Source: an uncultured Senegalimassilia sp.
GTDB taxonomy: Bacteria; Actinomycetota; Coriobacteriia; Coriobacteriales; Eggerthellaceae
Reading direction: 5' to 3'
Assembly: GCF_934632265.1 (NCBI RefSeq)
Contig: NZ_CAKTYH010000053.1
Coordinates: forward strand, 1-12,774
Length of the DNA stretch: 12,774 nucleotides
Below are positions 1 through 6,738 of this stretch, piece by piece; the first letter of the stretch is position 1; each line of letters opens with the position of its first letter. The notes beneath the pieces were generated by a model. It was not told where the DNA came from and did not search any database. It saw nothing but the letters and a program-made list of their open reading frames with translations. A program made the position numbers and the translations under genes.

Positions 1-789
1 GCCGAAGACCTTCCAGCTGGCGGCGTCGCCCTTCTTGCGGGCCATCACGCAGCACACGAGCGGCACGACCGCGCCCACGATCACCGCGCCCAGCCACAGA
101 AGCGGGGCCTGGGCGGCGATGGTCGCGGCGGCGTCGGCCACGGCCTTGGTCGGGTGCGTCGGGTCGAAGTAGTAGCCCACCTCGGTGAACGCGCCGGCGC
201 TCAGCTGGATGAAGGCCGCGTAGGCGGCGGTGCACGCCGCGCCGACGGCCGATCCGGCCACGGCGGGCAGGCCGCACTCGCCGGTCTCCTCGCCCTTGGC
301 CGCCAGCACCACCGCGCAGGTGGCGGGGCCGAGCAGGCAGGCGGCGCCCACGATGGAGAGCACCTCGAGCACGCTGTCCCACGCCGGACGGGCCGGCATC
401 ATGTAGGAGTGCGCGCACACCGCGGCCAGCATGACCGAGATGGCGACGGCCACCCAGGCCATCCACTTCGGCAGCGTGCCGCCGTCGTCGGATTTGCGAG
501 CGAGCACGAAGTACGCCACGGCGACCACCACGAACACCACGATCGCGATCAGCTCCTGCGTGATGCCGGAGGTGATGTGGCCGAAGCCGTTGAAGATGCG
601 CTCCCAGTGCTGCAGGTGGAAGAACACGGCGATGCCGCCCAGCGCCAGAAGCACGCAGGACACGATCGCCAGCAGCTGCTGGGACTTCCTGCCCGCGCCC
701 TTGAGCGCCAGCACGCCGGCGCCGCCGAGCACGCCGCAGCCCCACGCGGTAAGGGTGGTGAAAAGGATCAGAGGCCATTGCAGTTCCAT
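1..789 (-). CDS. DmsC-like membrane anchor subunit of a molybdoenzyme complex (partial)
   Basis: Integral membrane subunit expected to oxidise menaquinol and pass electrons to the adjacent Fe-S subunit. The frame is open for 263 codons from ATG at 789 to the window edge, so the C-terminus is missing; DmsC proteins usually have about 280-300 residues, so little is lost. Hydrophobic segments lie near residues 5-29, 38-58, 78-98, 109-130, 140-165, 175-197 and 226-250, seven of the eight expected helices. A short soluble stretch at about residues 203-222 holds TEVGYYFDPTHP. The start overlaps the stop of the Fe-S gene by one base (TAATG) and is preceded by GGAAGGGAG, which indicates coupled translation. 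Family assignment rests on topology and on position as third gene after catalytic and four-cluster subunits. NrfD-type is the alternative, but those are longer and have more helices. Confidence 0.82.
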   Translation of the reverse strand, partial: MELQWPLILFTTLTAWGCGVLGGAGVLALKGAGRKSQQLLAIVSCVLLALGGIAVFFHLQHWERIFNGFGHITSGITQELIAIVVFVVVAVAYFVLARKSDDGGTLPKWMAWVAVAISVMLAAVCAHSYMMPARPAWDSVLEVLSIVGAACLLGPATCAVVLAAKGEETGECGLPAVAGSAVGAACTAAYAAFIQLSAGAFTEVGYYFDPTHPTKAVADAAATIAAQAPLLWLGAVIVGAVVPLVCCVMARKKGDAASWKVFG

Positions 790-1430
790 TACTCTTCTCC
801 CTTCCACTCATGGTTGCGCAGGATGTAGCGGAACGAGGGATGGTTCCCCACATCGGGCAGATGATGCACGTCGGAGTCCTTGAACGGCTTGATCGGATAG
901 TTGCCGTCCTCGCCGGTCAGCTCGCCAAGCGTCTTGTCGTAGGGGCCGCGGAAGCTCTCGATGCCCTCATCCAAGTCGCCGAAGAAGCGCGCGAAACCGC
1001 CGCACTGCGTGACGCACTGGGGAAGCTCGCCCTGCGCGGTCTTCTGCTCGCACAAGGTGCACTTCTCGACGACGCGCTCCTCCTCGTTGAGGTAACGCAC
1101 GCCGTAAGGGCAGCTCATGGCGCAGAACTGGCAGCCGATGCACTTCGACTTGTCGATCTGCACGGTGCCGTCCTCGGCGATGTGACTTGCCTCGGTCGGG
1201 CACACCTTCACGCACTCCGGGTCGGCGCAGTGCTGGCACTGCACGGTCAGGAAGTACGTGTACACGTCCGGGAAGTGGCCAGAGCCCTCCGCCGTCGGAT
1301 AGGGGCCGATACGCAGCGTCTTGTTCCAGAAGCTGCCGATCGGCACGCCGTTGAACGCCTTGCACGCTACGCTGCATGCCAGGCAACCGACGCATTTGTT
1401 CAGGTCGGTTACGATTGCCGGATGGCTCAT
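789..1430 (-). CDS. Four-cluster [4Fe-4S] electron-transfer subunit, DmsB-like
   Basis: A 213-residue ferredoxin-like protein that should wire the membrane anchor to the molybdoenzyme. Sixteen cysteines form four clusters: C13/C16/C19/C23, C65/C68/C73/C77, C97/C100/C103/C107 and C124/C127/C139/C143. This is the standard layout of DmsB, PhsB and NrfC proteins, and the length is usual. No signal peptide is visible, so export by hitch-hiking on the Tat signal of the catalytic subunit is the family norm. ATG at 1430 overlaps the TGA of the upstream catalytic gene in an ATGA quadruplet (4 nt), and its own stop overlaps the next start by 1 nt. Four complete cluster motifs argue for a functional protein. 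The family is certain; the substrate of the complex cannot be told from this subunit. Confidence 0.95.
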   Translation of the reverse strand: MSHPAIVTDLNKCVGCLACSVACKAFNGVPIGSFWNKTLRIGPYPTAEGSGHFPDVYTYFLTVQCQHCADPECVKVCPTEASHIAEDGTVQIDKSKCIGCQFCAMSCPYGVRYLNEEERVVEKCTLCEQKTAQGELPQCVTQCGGFARFFGDLDEGIESFRGPYDKTLGELTGEDGNYPIKPFKDSDVHHLPDVGNHPSFRYILRNHEWKGEE

Positions 1431-4414
1431 GCCTGCGTCCTCCCCTCGTAATCAGGCGCCCACGCCTTCAGACGCGGATCGCTGGAATCATGGATGATCT
1501 CGGTGCCGTCGTCGCCGCAGGGCACGGGATTGCCGAACGGGGAGTTGTCCGCCGTGGCCTTGTACACCTTCACGCCGTAGGCGCGCAGGTTCGACGTGCC
1601 GATGAACGGGTCCTGAGCATCCTTGTCCAACAGGCAGTTCACGCCGCACAGCGCGAAGCCCTTGTCGGCCTGCTTCAGCTCGGGGAACCACCACTGGTGC
1701 TCCAGGTTCACCACGCCGGGCGCGATGCCGTGGTACAGGTCCACGACCTCGCGGATCTTGTGCTCCTTCGTCTCGATCCACACCCAGTCGCCCTGCTCGA
1801 CGCCGATGCGCTCGGCATCCTCGGGGTTCATCTCGATGCGCGGCACCGGCCACAGCTCGCGGCACCAGGGCAGCTGGCGATGCTCGTTGTGGAAGTACAC
1901 GGGGATGCGGCGTCCGGTGGTTGCCAGGAACGAGTTGTCGTCCGTGAACAGGTCCGGATCGGCGACCGGGCCGTGCGGAGCCTCGCGGAACGTCGGAATG
2001 GCCTGGTCGTCATCGGGATAGTAGTTGTCGATGACCGTTGACCAGATCTCCTGCTTGCCGGTGGACGTGTCCCAGCCCTGCGGATGGTCCATGACCGCCT
2101 GCACCGCCGCCGGGGAGTCGGACGTGGTTGCCCAACCGGTTTCGTAACGACGATACGTGCCCCATGCCTCGGGCTTCTCGATCTTGGAGTCCCACGGGCC
2201 GTTCTCCTGGAAGGCCTTCTTGTAGTCCTGCCACTCGGGAATCCGGAAGCCGGCGAGCGCGATGTTGTTGCACACGTCCTCGGCGTTGTCGATAGGCCAC
2301 TTCTCGTCATCGGTGGTGCCGTCGCAATACGGCTGACCCATGGCCTTGAAGATGCGCATGACGATCTTCAGGTCGGGCTCGGCCTCCGCCGGGGGCTCCA
2401 CTGCCTTGCACGTGGCGCCGAACGAACCGGAAGAGCCCTGCGACTTGCGGATGCAGTCGAGCTCCATCCAGTGCGCCGCCGGCAGCACGATGTCGGCGAT
2501 GCCCACGGTAGGCGTCTCCCACAGGTCGATGGACACCCAGAAGTCCAGCTTCTTGAGCTGCTCGTAGGCATACAGGCTGTTCGACTGATTCATATGGTCG
2601 CCGGTCTGGCCGATACCGCAGGACAGCTTGTAGGGCTGGCCCGTCTCGATGGTCTTATAGATGCTGGTGGCATCCGCCCAGCTGGGGTTGCACTTCGGGT
2701 CGGCCAGCATGGGGAACTTGTCGCCACCGATGATCTTCGACTGGTCGGGCGAACCCTTCACGGAGGCCGCGGAGGGCAGCGTCATAGCCAGGTCGAAGAA
2801 CGGCCAGCCGGCGGTGGAACCGCGCATGCCGCCCGGGATGTCCATGTTGCCGGTGATGCCGCACAGGATGTCCATGGTGCGGTTGGTCTGCAGCGAGTTG
2901 CAGCTATGCTCGAGCGGGAGCATGTACTGGATGCCGCCGTTGCCGTAGCCGGTGGAAGGATCCAGGCGCGTGGCGTAGATGGTGGCTGCGCGCTCGATGT
3001 CCTCGGCCTTGCAGCCGGTGATCTCGGCGACCTTCTCGGGCGTGTACTCGGCCACGCGGTCGCACAGATGCTCCCAAACGGTGCGGCAGCGCACCTTCCT
3101 GCCGTCCTTCAGCTCGACCTCAAGGCCGCCTTCGGGCGTGTACAGCGCGGGGTACAGGCCGTCGATGAACGGGGTGGCGTCGATGACGAAGCCCTGGCTT
3201 TGGCCCGTCAGGTCCAAACCGTGGATCTGGGCCTCGCGGCCGGCGGTCGCGGGCTTCCAATCCTCGCCCTCCCAGTGAGGGAGCTGGCCCGACGAAGAGC
3301 CGGACAGATCAAGGCTCGCGGCCGAAGTCGCGGTAACGGACTGGGCAACGGACTTGCCGTTCGCCTCGTAATACGTAAGCTCGCCGTTCACCTCGTTGAG
3401 CACCATGAACGCGGTGTTCGAGCCGCCTTCCTTGATGTCGGACTGCTTGAGCAGGCGGTTCTTCTTCGAACCGTGCGTGGACTGCGAATCGGAGACGGAA
3501 GGCTCCCAATCCTCGTCCTCCACCACCAGCATGGGGGCGTTCATCCATTTGCGCACGTACAGGTCGTCGTAGAGGCCCTTGTTGATGACGACGTTGATCC
3601 AGCCGAGGCCCATGGCGGCGTCGGTGCCGGGGCGCAGCGGCAGCCAGATGTCGGCCTCCTTGCCCAGGTTCGTCTGGCGCGGGTCCACCAGGATATGGTA
3701 ATCCGCGCGCGTGGCCACGTCGACTGTGGTGCGGCACGAGTCGTCATAGTTCGATAGCTCCGAAGCGCCGCCCCACTGCACGTACACGCGCGGACGGCCG
3801 ACCGTCTCCATCCAGCTGTAGGCGTTGTAGTCGTTGAGCTTCGTGGCGTAGAAACGCGGGCCCTTGCAGATCTCGTTGGCCTGGATGGCGTTCGGGCTGA
3901 CGAAGCACTGCTTCAACGCGCTATAAGGCCCCATGGACCAGATGCGGCTGGTGCCCGCCATGCTGAAGTACGTCTCGTTGCCGTACTTGGACTGCAGCTC
4001 GCTGAACTTCTCGCCGATGGTATCCATGGCCTCGTCCCAGGTGATACGCTGCCAACCCGGATCGTTGGAGTCCTTCGGGTTCGTGCGCTTCATGGGGTAC
4101 TTCAGACGATCGGGGTGATACGCGGCCTGCAGCGAAGCCTGGCCCTTGGAACAATGGTTGCCCATGGACTGGAAGGCGGCCTCGTCGCCCTCGCTGCGGA
4201 TGACCTTCCCATCCTGCACATACACCCACACGCCGCATTCCATCTTGCCGCAGCCGCGGCAGGTGGAACGAATGCGCTTGACCTCGCCGACGCTTGCGGA
4301 GCCGGTCTTGGTCTCGGCCAGCGCCGAGCTTGCCGGGGCCGCGATGCCGACGGCGGCGGCCGTCGCCGCAGCCATCTTCGCGAACGTGCGGCGCGTCATC
4401 GTGAGCTTGCCCAT
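1427..4414 (-). CDS. Tat-exported molybdopterin (bis-MGD) oxidoreductase, catalytic subunit
   Basis: Catalytic subunit of a DMSO-reductase-superfamily enzyme, 995 residues. The N-terminus has a twin-arginine signal (MTRRTFAK at 6-13), a hydrophobic Ala-rich stretch and an ALA-type cleavage site near 33. A [4Fe-4S] motif follows with C52, C55, C60 and C88. C183 in NEICKGPRF lies where PsrA/PhsA-type enzymes have their Mo-ligand cysteine, so a Cys-ligated Mo is inferred. The C-terminal MGD-binding domain starts near 825 (TTGRRIPVYFHNEHRQLPW). A linker at roughly 300-420, rich in Ser, Gly and acidic residues, looks like a lineage-specific insertion. AAAGGAGG precedes ATG 4414. It is the first gene of an operon with the Fe-S and anchor subunits, divergent from a membrane LuxR regulator. 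In Eggerthellaceae this arrangement occurs for catechol dehydroxylases and other respiratory reductases. The family is firm; the substrate is unknown. Confidence 0.93.
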   Translation of the reverse strand: MGKLTMTRRTFAKMAAATAAAVGIAAPASSALAETKTGSASVGEVKRIRSTCRGCGKMECGVWVYVQDGKVIRSEGDEAAFQSMGNHCSKGQASLQAAYHPDRLKYPMKRTNPKDSNDPGWQRITWDEAMDTIGEKFSELQSKYGNETYFSMAGTSRIWSMGPYSALKQCFVSPNAIQANEICKGPRFYATKLNDYNAYSWMETVGRPRVYVQWGGASELSNYDDSCRTTVDVATRADYHILVDPRQTNLGKEADIWLPLRPGTDAAMGLGWINVVINKGLYDDLYVRKWMNAPMLVVEDEDWEPSVSDSQSTHGSKKNRLLKQSDIKEGGSNTAFMVLNEVNGELTYYEANGKSVAQSVTATSAASLDLSGSSSGQLPHWEGEDWKPATAGREAQIHGLDLTGQSQGFVIDATPFIDGLYPALYTPEGGLEVELKDGRKVRCRTVWEHLCDRVAEYTPEKVAEITGCKAEDIERAATIYATRLDPSTGYGNGGIQYMLPLEHSCNSLQTNRTMDILCGITGNMDIPGGMRGSTAGWPFFDLAMTLPSAASVKGSPDQSKIIGGDKFPMLADPKCNPSWADATSIYKTIETGQPYKLSCGIGQTGDHMNQSNSLYAYEQLKKLDFWVSIDLWETPTVGIADIVLPAAHWMELDCIRKSQGSSGSFGATCKAVEPPAEAEPDLKIVMRIFKAMGQPYCDGTTDDEKWPIDNAEDVCNNIALAGFRIPEWQDYKKAFQENGPWDSKIEKPEAWGTYRRYETGWATTSDSPAAVQAVMDHPQGWDTSTGKQEIWSTVIDNYYPDDDQAIPTFREAPHGPVADPDLFTDDNSFLATTGRRIPVYFHNEHRQLPWCRELWPVPRIEMNPEDAERIGVEQGDWVWIETKEHKIREVVDLYHGIAPGVVNLEHQWWFPELKQADKGFALCGVNCLLDKDAQDPFIGTSNLRAYGVKVYKATADNSPFGNPVPCGDDGTEIIHDSSDPRLKAWAPDYEGRTQA

Positions 4415-4431
4415 GCATCCTCCTTTCCTTC

Positions 4432-4449
4432 GGCGCCTCGAAGGGCGCC
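4432..4449 (-). other. Leader hairpin next to the molybdoenzyme ribosome binding site
   Basis: Read on the minus strand, GGCGCC, CTTCGA, GGCGCC form a 6-bp GC-only stem with a loop containing TTCG, ending about 9 nt before the AGGAAAGGAGG segment. It may protect the 5' end or affect ribosome access. GGCGCC is self-complementary and common in high-GC DNA, so chance is possible. Confidence 0.4.
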
Positions 4450-4672
4450 ATCTCCTCTGTGGTCGTACGGCATCGCAGCCCTCGTCTTCGGCTGCCTGCC
4501 GCCCCTCTTCTCAGGTTCCCGGGGCTTGCCGAGATCCTGCGGAACATCACCGCGCCCGGGGCTTGCTTGGGGTTTGGGGCCGAGCACGCGGTGCGTTCGT
4601 CTTGTTGACGATACGATGCGCGAAGCGGGCGGCGAATCCAGCCGGCAGCATGGTTGAGGGCGTGTTTTCGAA

Positions 4673-4691
4673 ATCATGCTAGCGACATGAT
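4673..4691. promoter_or_regulatory. Dyad in the divergent intergenic region (candidate operator 1)
   Basis: ATCATG, 7 bp (CTAGCGA), CATGAT: a perfect 6-bp inverted repeat in the gap between the molybdoenzyme operon and its probable regulator. The position and the roughly two-turn length suit a dimeric helix-turn-helix protein such as the neighbouring LuxR-domain protein. There is no direct evidence of binding. Confidence 0.35.
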
Positions 4692-4701
4692 GCTGTTGAC
4701 C

Positions 4702-4715
4702 TGGGATGATACCCA
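4702..4715. promoter_or_regulatory. Dyad TGGG-ATGATA-CCCA (candidate operator 2)
   Basis: A perfect 4-bp inverted repeat. On the minus strand its centre reads TATCAT, which could serve as a weak -10 for the operon; no matching -35 sits 16-18 bp upstream. That pattern would fit an activator-dependent promoter. The arms are short, so confidence is low. Confidence 0.25.
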
Positions 4716-4754
4716 AAGTGAGTGTTCTCCCTGGCTTACTTGATGATGCGGGTT

Positions 4755-4788
4755 TAGACATGCGGAAGGGGTGTACTATAATCACCCC
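4755..4788 (+). promoter_or_regulatory. Sigma-70 promoter of the LuxR-type regulator, with dyad over the -10
   Basis: TAGACA (4755-4760), 16 bp, then a consensus TATAAT (4777-4782). The predicted transcription start is at about 4789. The -10 is bracketed by a perfect inverted repeat, GGGGTG (4768-4773) and CACCCC (4783-4788), so a protein bound there would block RNA polymerase. This would suit autoregulation or control by another repressor. Confidence 0.6.
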
Positions 4789-4792
4789 AGAC

Positions 4793-4802
4793 GAGGGAGA
4801 GG
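4793..4802 (+). promoter_or_regulatory. Ribosome binding site that decides the regulator start
   Basis: GAGGGAGAGG lies 7 nt before TTG 4810. No comparable site precedes GTG 4771, which also lies upstream of the predicted transcript start, nor is one well placed for ATG 4858. Confidence 0.6.
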
Positions 4803-4809
4803 ATTTTTC

Positions 4810-6483
4810 TTGGGGGAGAAAAGGACCACGGGCGCCGCGAAAACCGAGAGCCCGCGCATGGCGCAAGCTCCGGTCGGCGCGTCGGATAACGAAGGGGCGC
4901 GCAGCACGGTCGGCGCCTGCGGCAAACCCAAGCAAGGCGCCGGCGATGACTCGAAGAGCCGCAAAGGGCTCTCGCAGGCGCTGGCAAGCAAAGGGGAGCA
5001 GGCACGTGAATCGCTTGGACGCACCGAAGCGTTGACGGGCGTGGCACTCGGCTGCTTCCTGGCATGGGTTCCCATGACGTTCCAAAGCCTGAACATCGTG
5101 GGCGACGAAGGCGAACCCGTGCTCGACACGGTGTACCTGATATCCATCTGCACGCTACTGCTCACACAGGTCCTCATCGGTATCGAGCACAAGCGATGCG
5201 CCGTTTGGCTGGCGAAGACGCCCGCGCGCGCAGGAGCCGCCATCGCCATGGCCGCTTCCACGCTGCTGCTGCCGCTTGCCGCCGGCTGGGCTGGAGGAGA
5301 ACCGGCAGCGGGAATGTTCGCCGCCGGTATCGCCCTCACCACCGCGTCGGGCATCGTCTCGGGCATCTCATCAGGCATCTTCCTGGCACAGTTCGGCATC
5401 CTTGTGAGCAAATTCTCGGCGAAGGCCACCGCGGCCATAGCCGCCGTAGGCTATCTGTGCATGTCGGCGTTGTTCTGCCTGTTCTCGTTCTTCGGGCCGT
5501 TCGAATCGTGCCTGTTCGCCGCCAGCATGCCCGCGATCAGCTCCTTCCTGCGCGACACGGGCGCTTCCACGCAGAAAAGCAAGCAAGCCATCAGCGACAA
5601 GCCCCTGCCTTCGCAAGCCGAGCCCGCCAGCCCGGAGAACCGGCGCCAGCTGCGTCACCTTACGCTGGCCCTGATGTTGTGCTGCGCGCTTATAGGCTGC
5701 GCGAACGAGCTTGCGCGCACGCTGTACATCCAGATGGGCATAGCGGGCATGGGCGGGCAGCATTACGCCTTTATCCAGGCGGGCGCGGCGCTTATCGTCG
5801 GGCTGGGCGCCACGATCATCACATTGGCCCTGGTCAGCATGAAAACCCCGCGGGCACCCGAGTACTGCTATCGCATCCTTATGCTGTTCCTGGCGCTCGG
5901 CGCGCTGCTGCTGCCCGCGCCGCTGCTCTACCCTGTCGACGCCGTGGCGCCTTATGCGCTCAACTCGGCGGCGTTCCAGTGCTACGGCATCCTGGCATGG
6001 GTGCTCATCTGCGGCACGTGCCACCAATATCCCGCAACCAGCGTGCGCGTGTTCCAGTTCGTTCGCGCGGGATGGACGTTCGGCCCTTTGGTCGGCATGC
6101 TCATCGGACGCTACGTGGTGCATTTCACGCCGTTCGGGCTTGCCCAGGTGTTCCCGTGCGCCGTGCTGGGAGCTTTGCTCGTCATGATGACCACGATGGC
6201 GTTCACCGAACGCGACCTGGCCTTCGCCGTGAACCTGCTCCCCACGGACAGGAAGCGGCGCTTCACCGACAAGTGTCTAGCGGTCGCCGCGCGCTGCGGC
6301 CTGTCCGAGCGCGAGACCGAGATCATGACGCTGTTCGCCAAAGGCCGCAACCTCGCTTACATCCAAGATCAGCTGTGCCTGTCGAAGAGCACCGTGAGCA
6401 CCCACCGCCAGCACATCTACCAGAAGCTCGGCGTGCACTCAAGCCAAGAGATGATCGACCTGATCCAAGAGGAGAAGGCGTAG
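4810..6483 (+). CDS. Membrane-spanning LuxR-family transcriptional regulator
   Basis: A 557-residue one-component regulator if TTG 4810 is used. After about 70 polar residues come roughly twelve hydrophobic segments in two blocks, separated by a polar loop (around STQKSKQAISDKPLP) as in MFS-like folds. The C-terminus, about 496-554, is a LuxR/GerE helix-turn-helix: LSERETEIMTLFAKGRNLAY, then LSKSTVSTHRQHIYQKLGV. Such proteins are abundant in Eggerthellaceae beside molybdoenzyme genes, where some are reported to be needed for substrate-induced expression of catechol dehydroxylases. The likely role is to sense the enzyme substrate at or across the membrane and switch on the divergent operon. 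The start choice rests on the promoter and Shine-Dalgarno site; ATG 4858 (541 residues) is an alternative and would not alter any domain. The ligand is unknown. Confidence 0.88.
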   Translation: MGEKRTTGAAKTESPRMAQAPVGASDNEGARSTVGACGKPKQGAGDDSKSRKGLSQALASKGEQARESLGRTEALTGVALGCFLAWVPMTFQSLNIVGDEGEPVLDTVYLISICTLLLTQVLIGIEHKRCAVWLAKTPARAGAAIAMAASTLLLPLAAGWAGGEPAAGMFAAGIALTTASGIVSGISSGIFLAQFGILVSKFSAKATAAIAAVGYLCMSALFCLFSFFGPFESCLFAASMPAISSFLRDTGASTQKSKQAISDKPLPSQAEPASPENRRQLRHLTLALMLCCALIGCANELARTLYIQMGIAGMGGQHYAFIQAGAALIVGLGATIITLALVSMKTPRAPEYCYRILMLFLALGALLLPAPLLYPVDAVAPYALNSAAFQCYGILAWVLICGTCHQYPATSVRVFQFVRAGWTFGPLVGMLIGRYVVHFTPFGLAQVFPCAVLGALLVMMTTMAFTERDLAFAVNLLPTDRKRRFTDKCLAVAARCGLSERETEIMTLFAKGRNLAYIQDQLCLSKSTVSTHRQHIYQKLGVHSSQEMIDLIQEEKA

Positions 6484-6511
6484 AGGCAGCGGCAGCTGCC
6501 CTGTACACTTT

Positions 6512-6535
6512 GGGGACGTAGCGCTATGTGTCCGG
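6512..6535 (+). repeat. REP-like repeat, copy A
   Basis: A 24-bp unit starting GGGGACGTAGCGCTAT and ending GTGTCCGG. An inner 8-bp palindrome TAGCGCTA is nested in GGAC/GTCC arms, so it can form an imperfect hairpin. It lies 28 bp after the regulator stop and shares its sequence with copies at 8053, 8154 and 8246. Confidence 0.8.
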
Positions 6536-6670
6536 GCTTCTTGCCGCTTGGGCGCCATGGCTCCAAGGACAAGCAAGGCGGTCTATAATCGTTCTCCTGA
6601 AAACGGCTTTTCAAGTTTGCGTGACTTCAAGACGCATAGAGCACGTGCGTTTTCCATCTGAGTGGTCCTT

Positions 6671-6696
6671 AATCTGTTCAGTGTACTGAACAGATT
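6671..6696. promoter_or_regulatory. 26-bp palindrome 1 upstream of the AAA ATPase
   Basis: AATCTGTTCAGT, centre GT, ACTGAACAGATT: perfect 12-bp arms. It overlaps the region where the -35 of the ATPase promoter should be. It is AT-rich in a high-GC setting and reads as a strong operator. Confidence 0.75.
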
Positions 6697-6706
6697 GCTA
6701 TATAAT
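6677..6706 (+). promoter_or_regulatory. Probable promoter of the AAA ATPase gene
   Basis: A consensus TATAAT (6701-6706) lies in and just past the 7-bp spacer between the two palindromes. A weak -35, TTCAGT (6677-6682), sits 18 bp upstream inside palindrome 1. The predicted start near 6713 falls in palindrome 2, leaving a leader of about 26 nt. Confidence 0.6.
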
Positions 6707-6729
6707 CTGTTCAGTACACTGAACAGATT
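6704..6729. promoter_or_regulatory. 26-bp palindrome 2 upstream of the AAA ATPase
   Basis: AATCTGTTCAGT, centre AC, ACTGAACAGATT: the same perfect arms as palindrome 1, with a complementary 2-bp centre, so one element is the exact reverse complement of the other. Centres are 33 bp apart, about three helical turns, which would place two bound dimers on the same DNA face. It ends 9 bp before ATG 6739. Confidence 0.75.
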
Positions 6730-6738
6730 GGACATTGA

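Noticed and set aside
154..828. Plus-strand frames over the DmsC-like region.
   Set aside because: Opposite to a well-formed multi-helix membrane protein that continues past the left edge. The products are Arg/His/Gly-rich with no family features.
2084..3757. A 557-codon plus-strand frame antisense to the molybdoenzyme gene.
   Set aside because: The same shadow effect; the minus-strand gene has full family motifs and a strong ribosome binding site.
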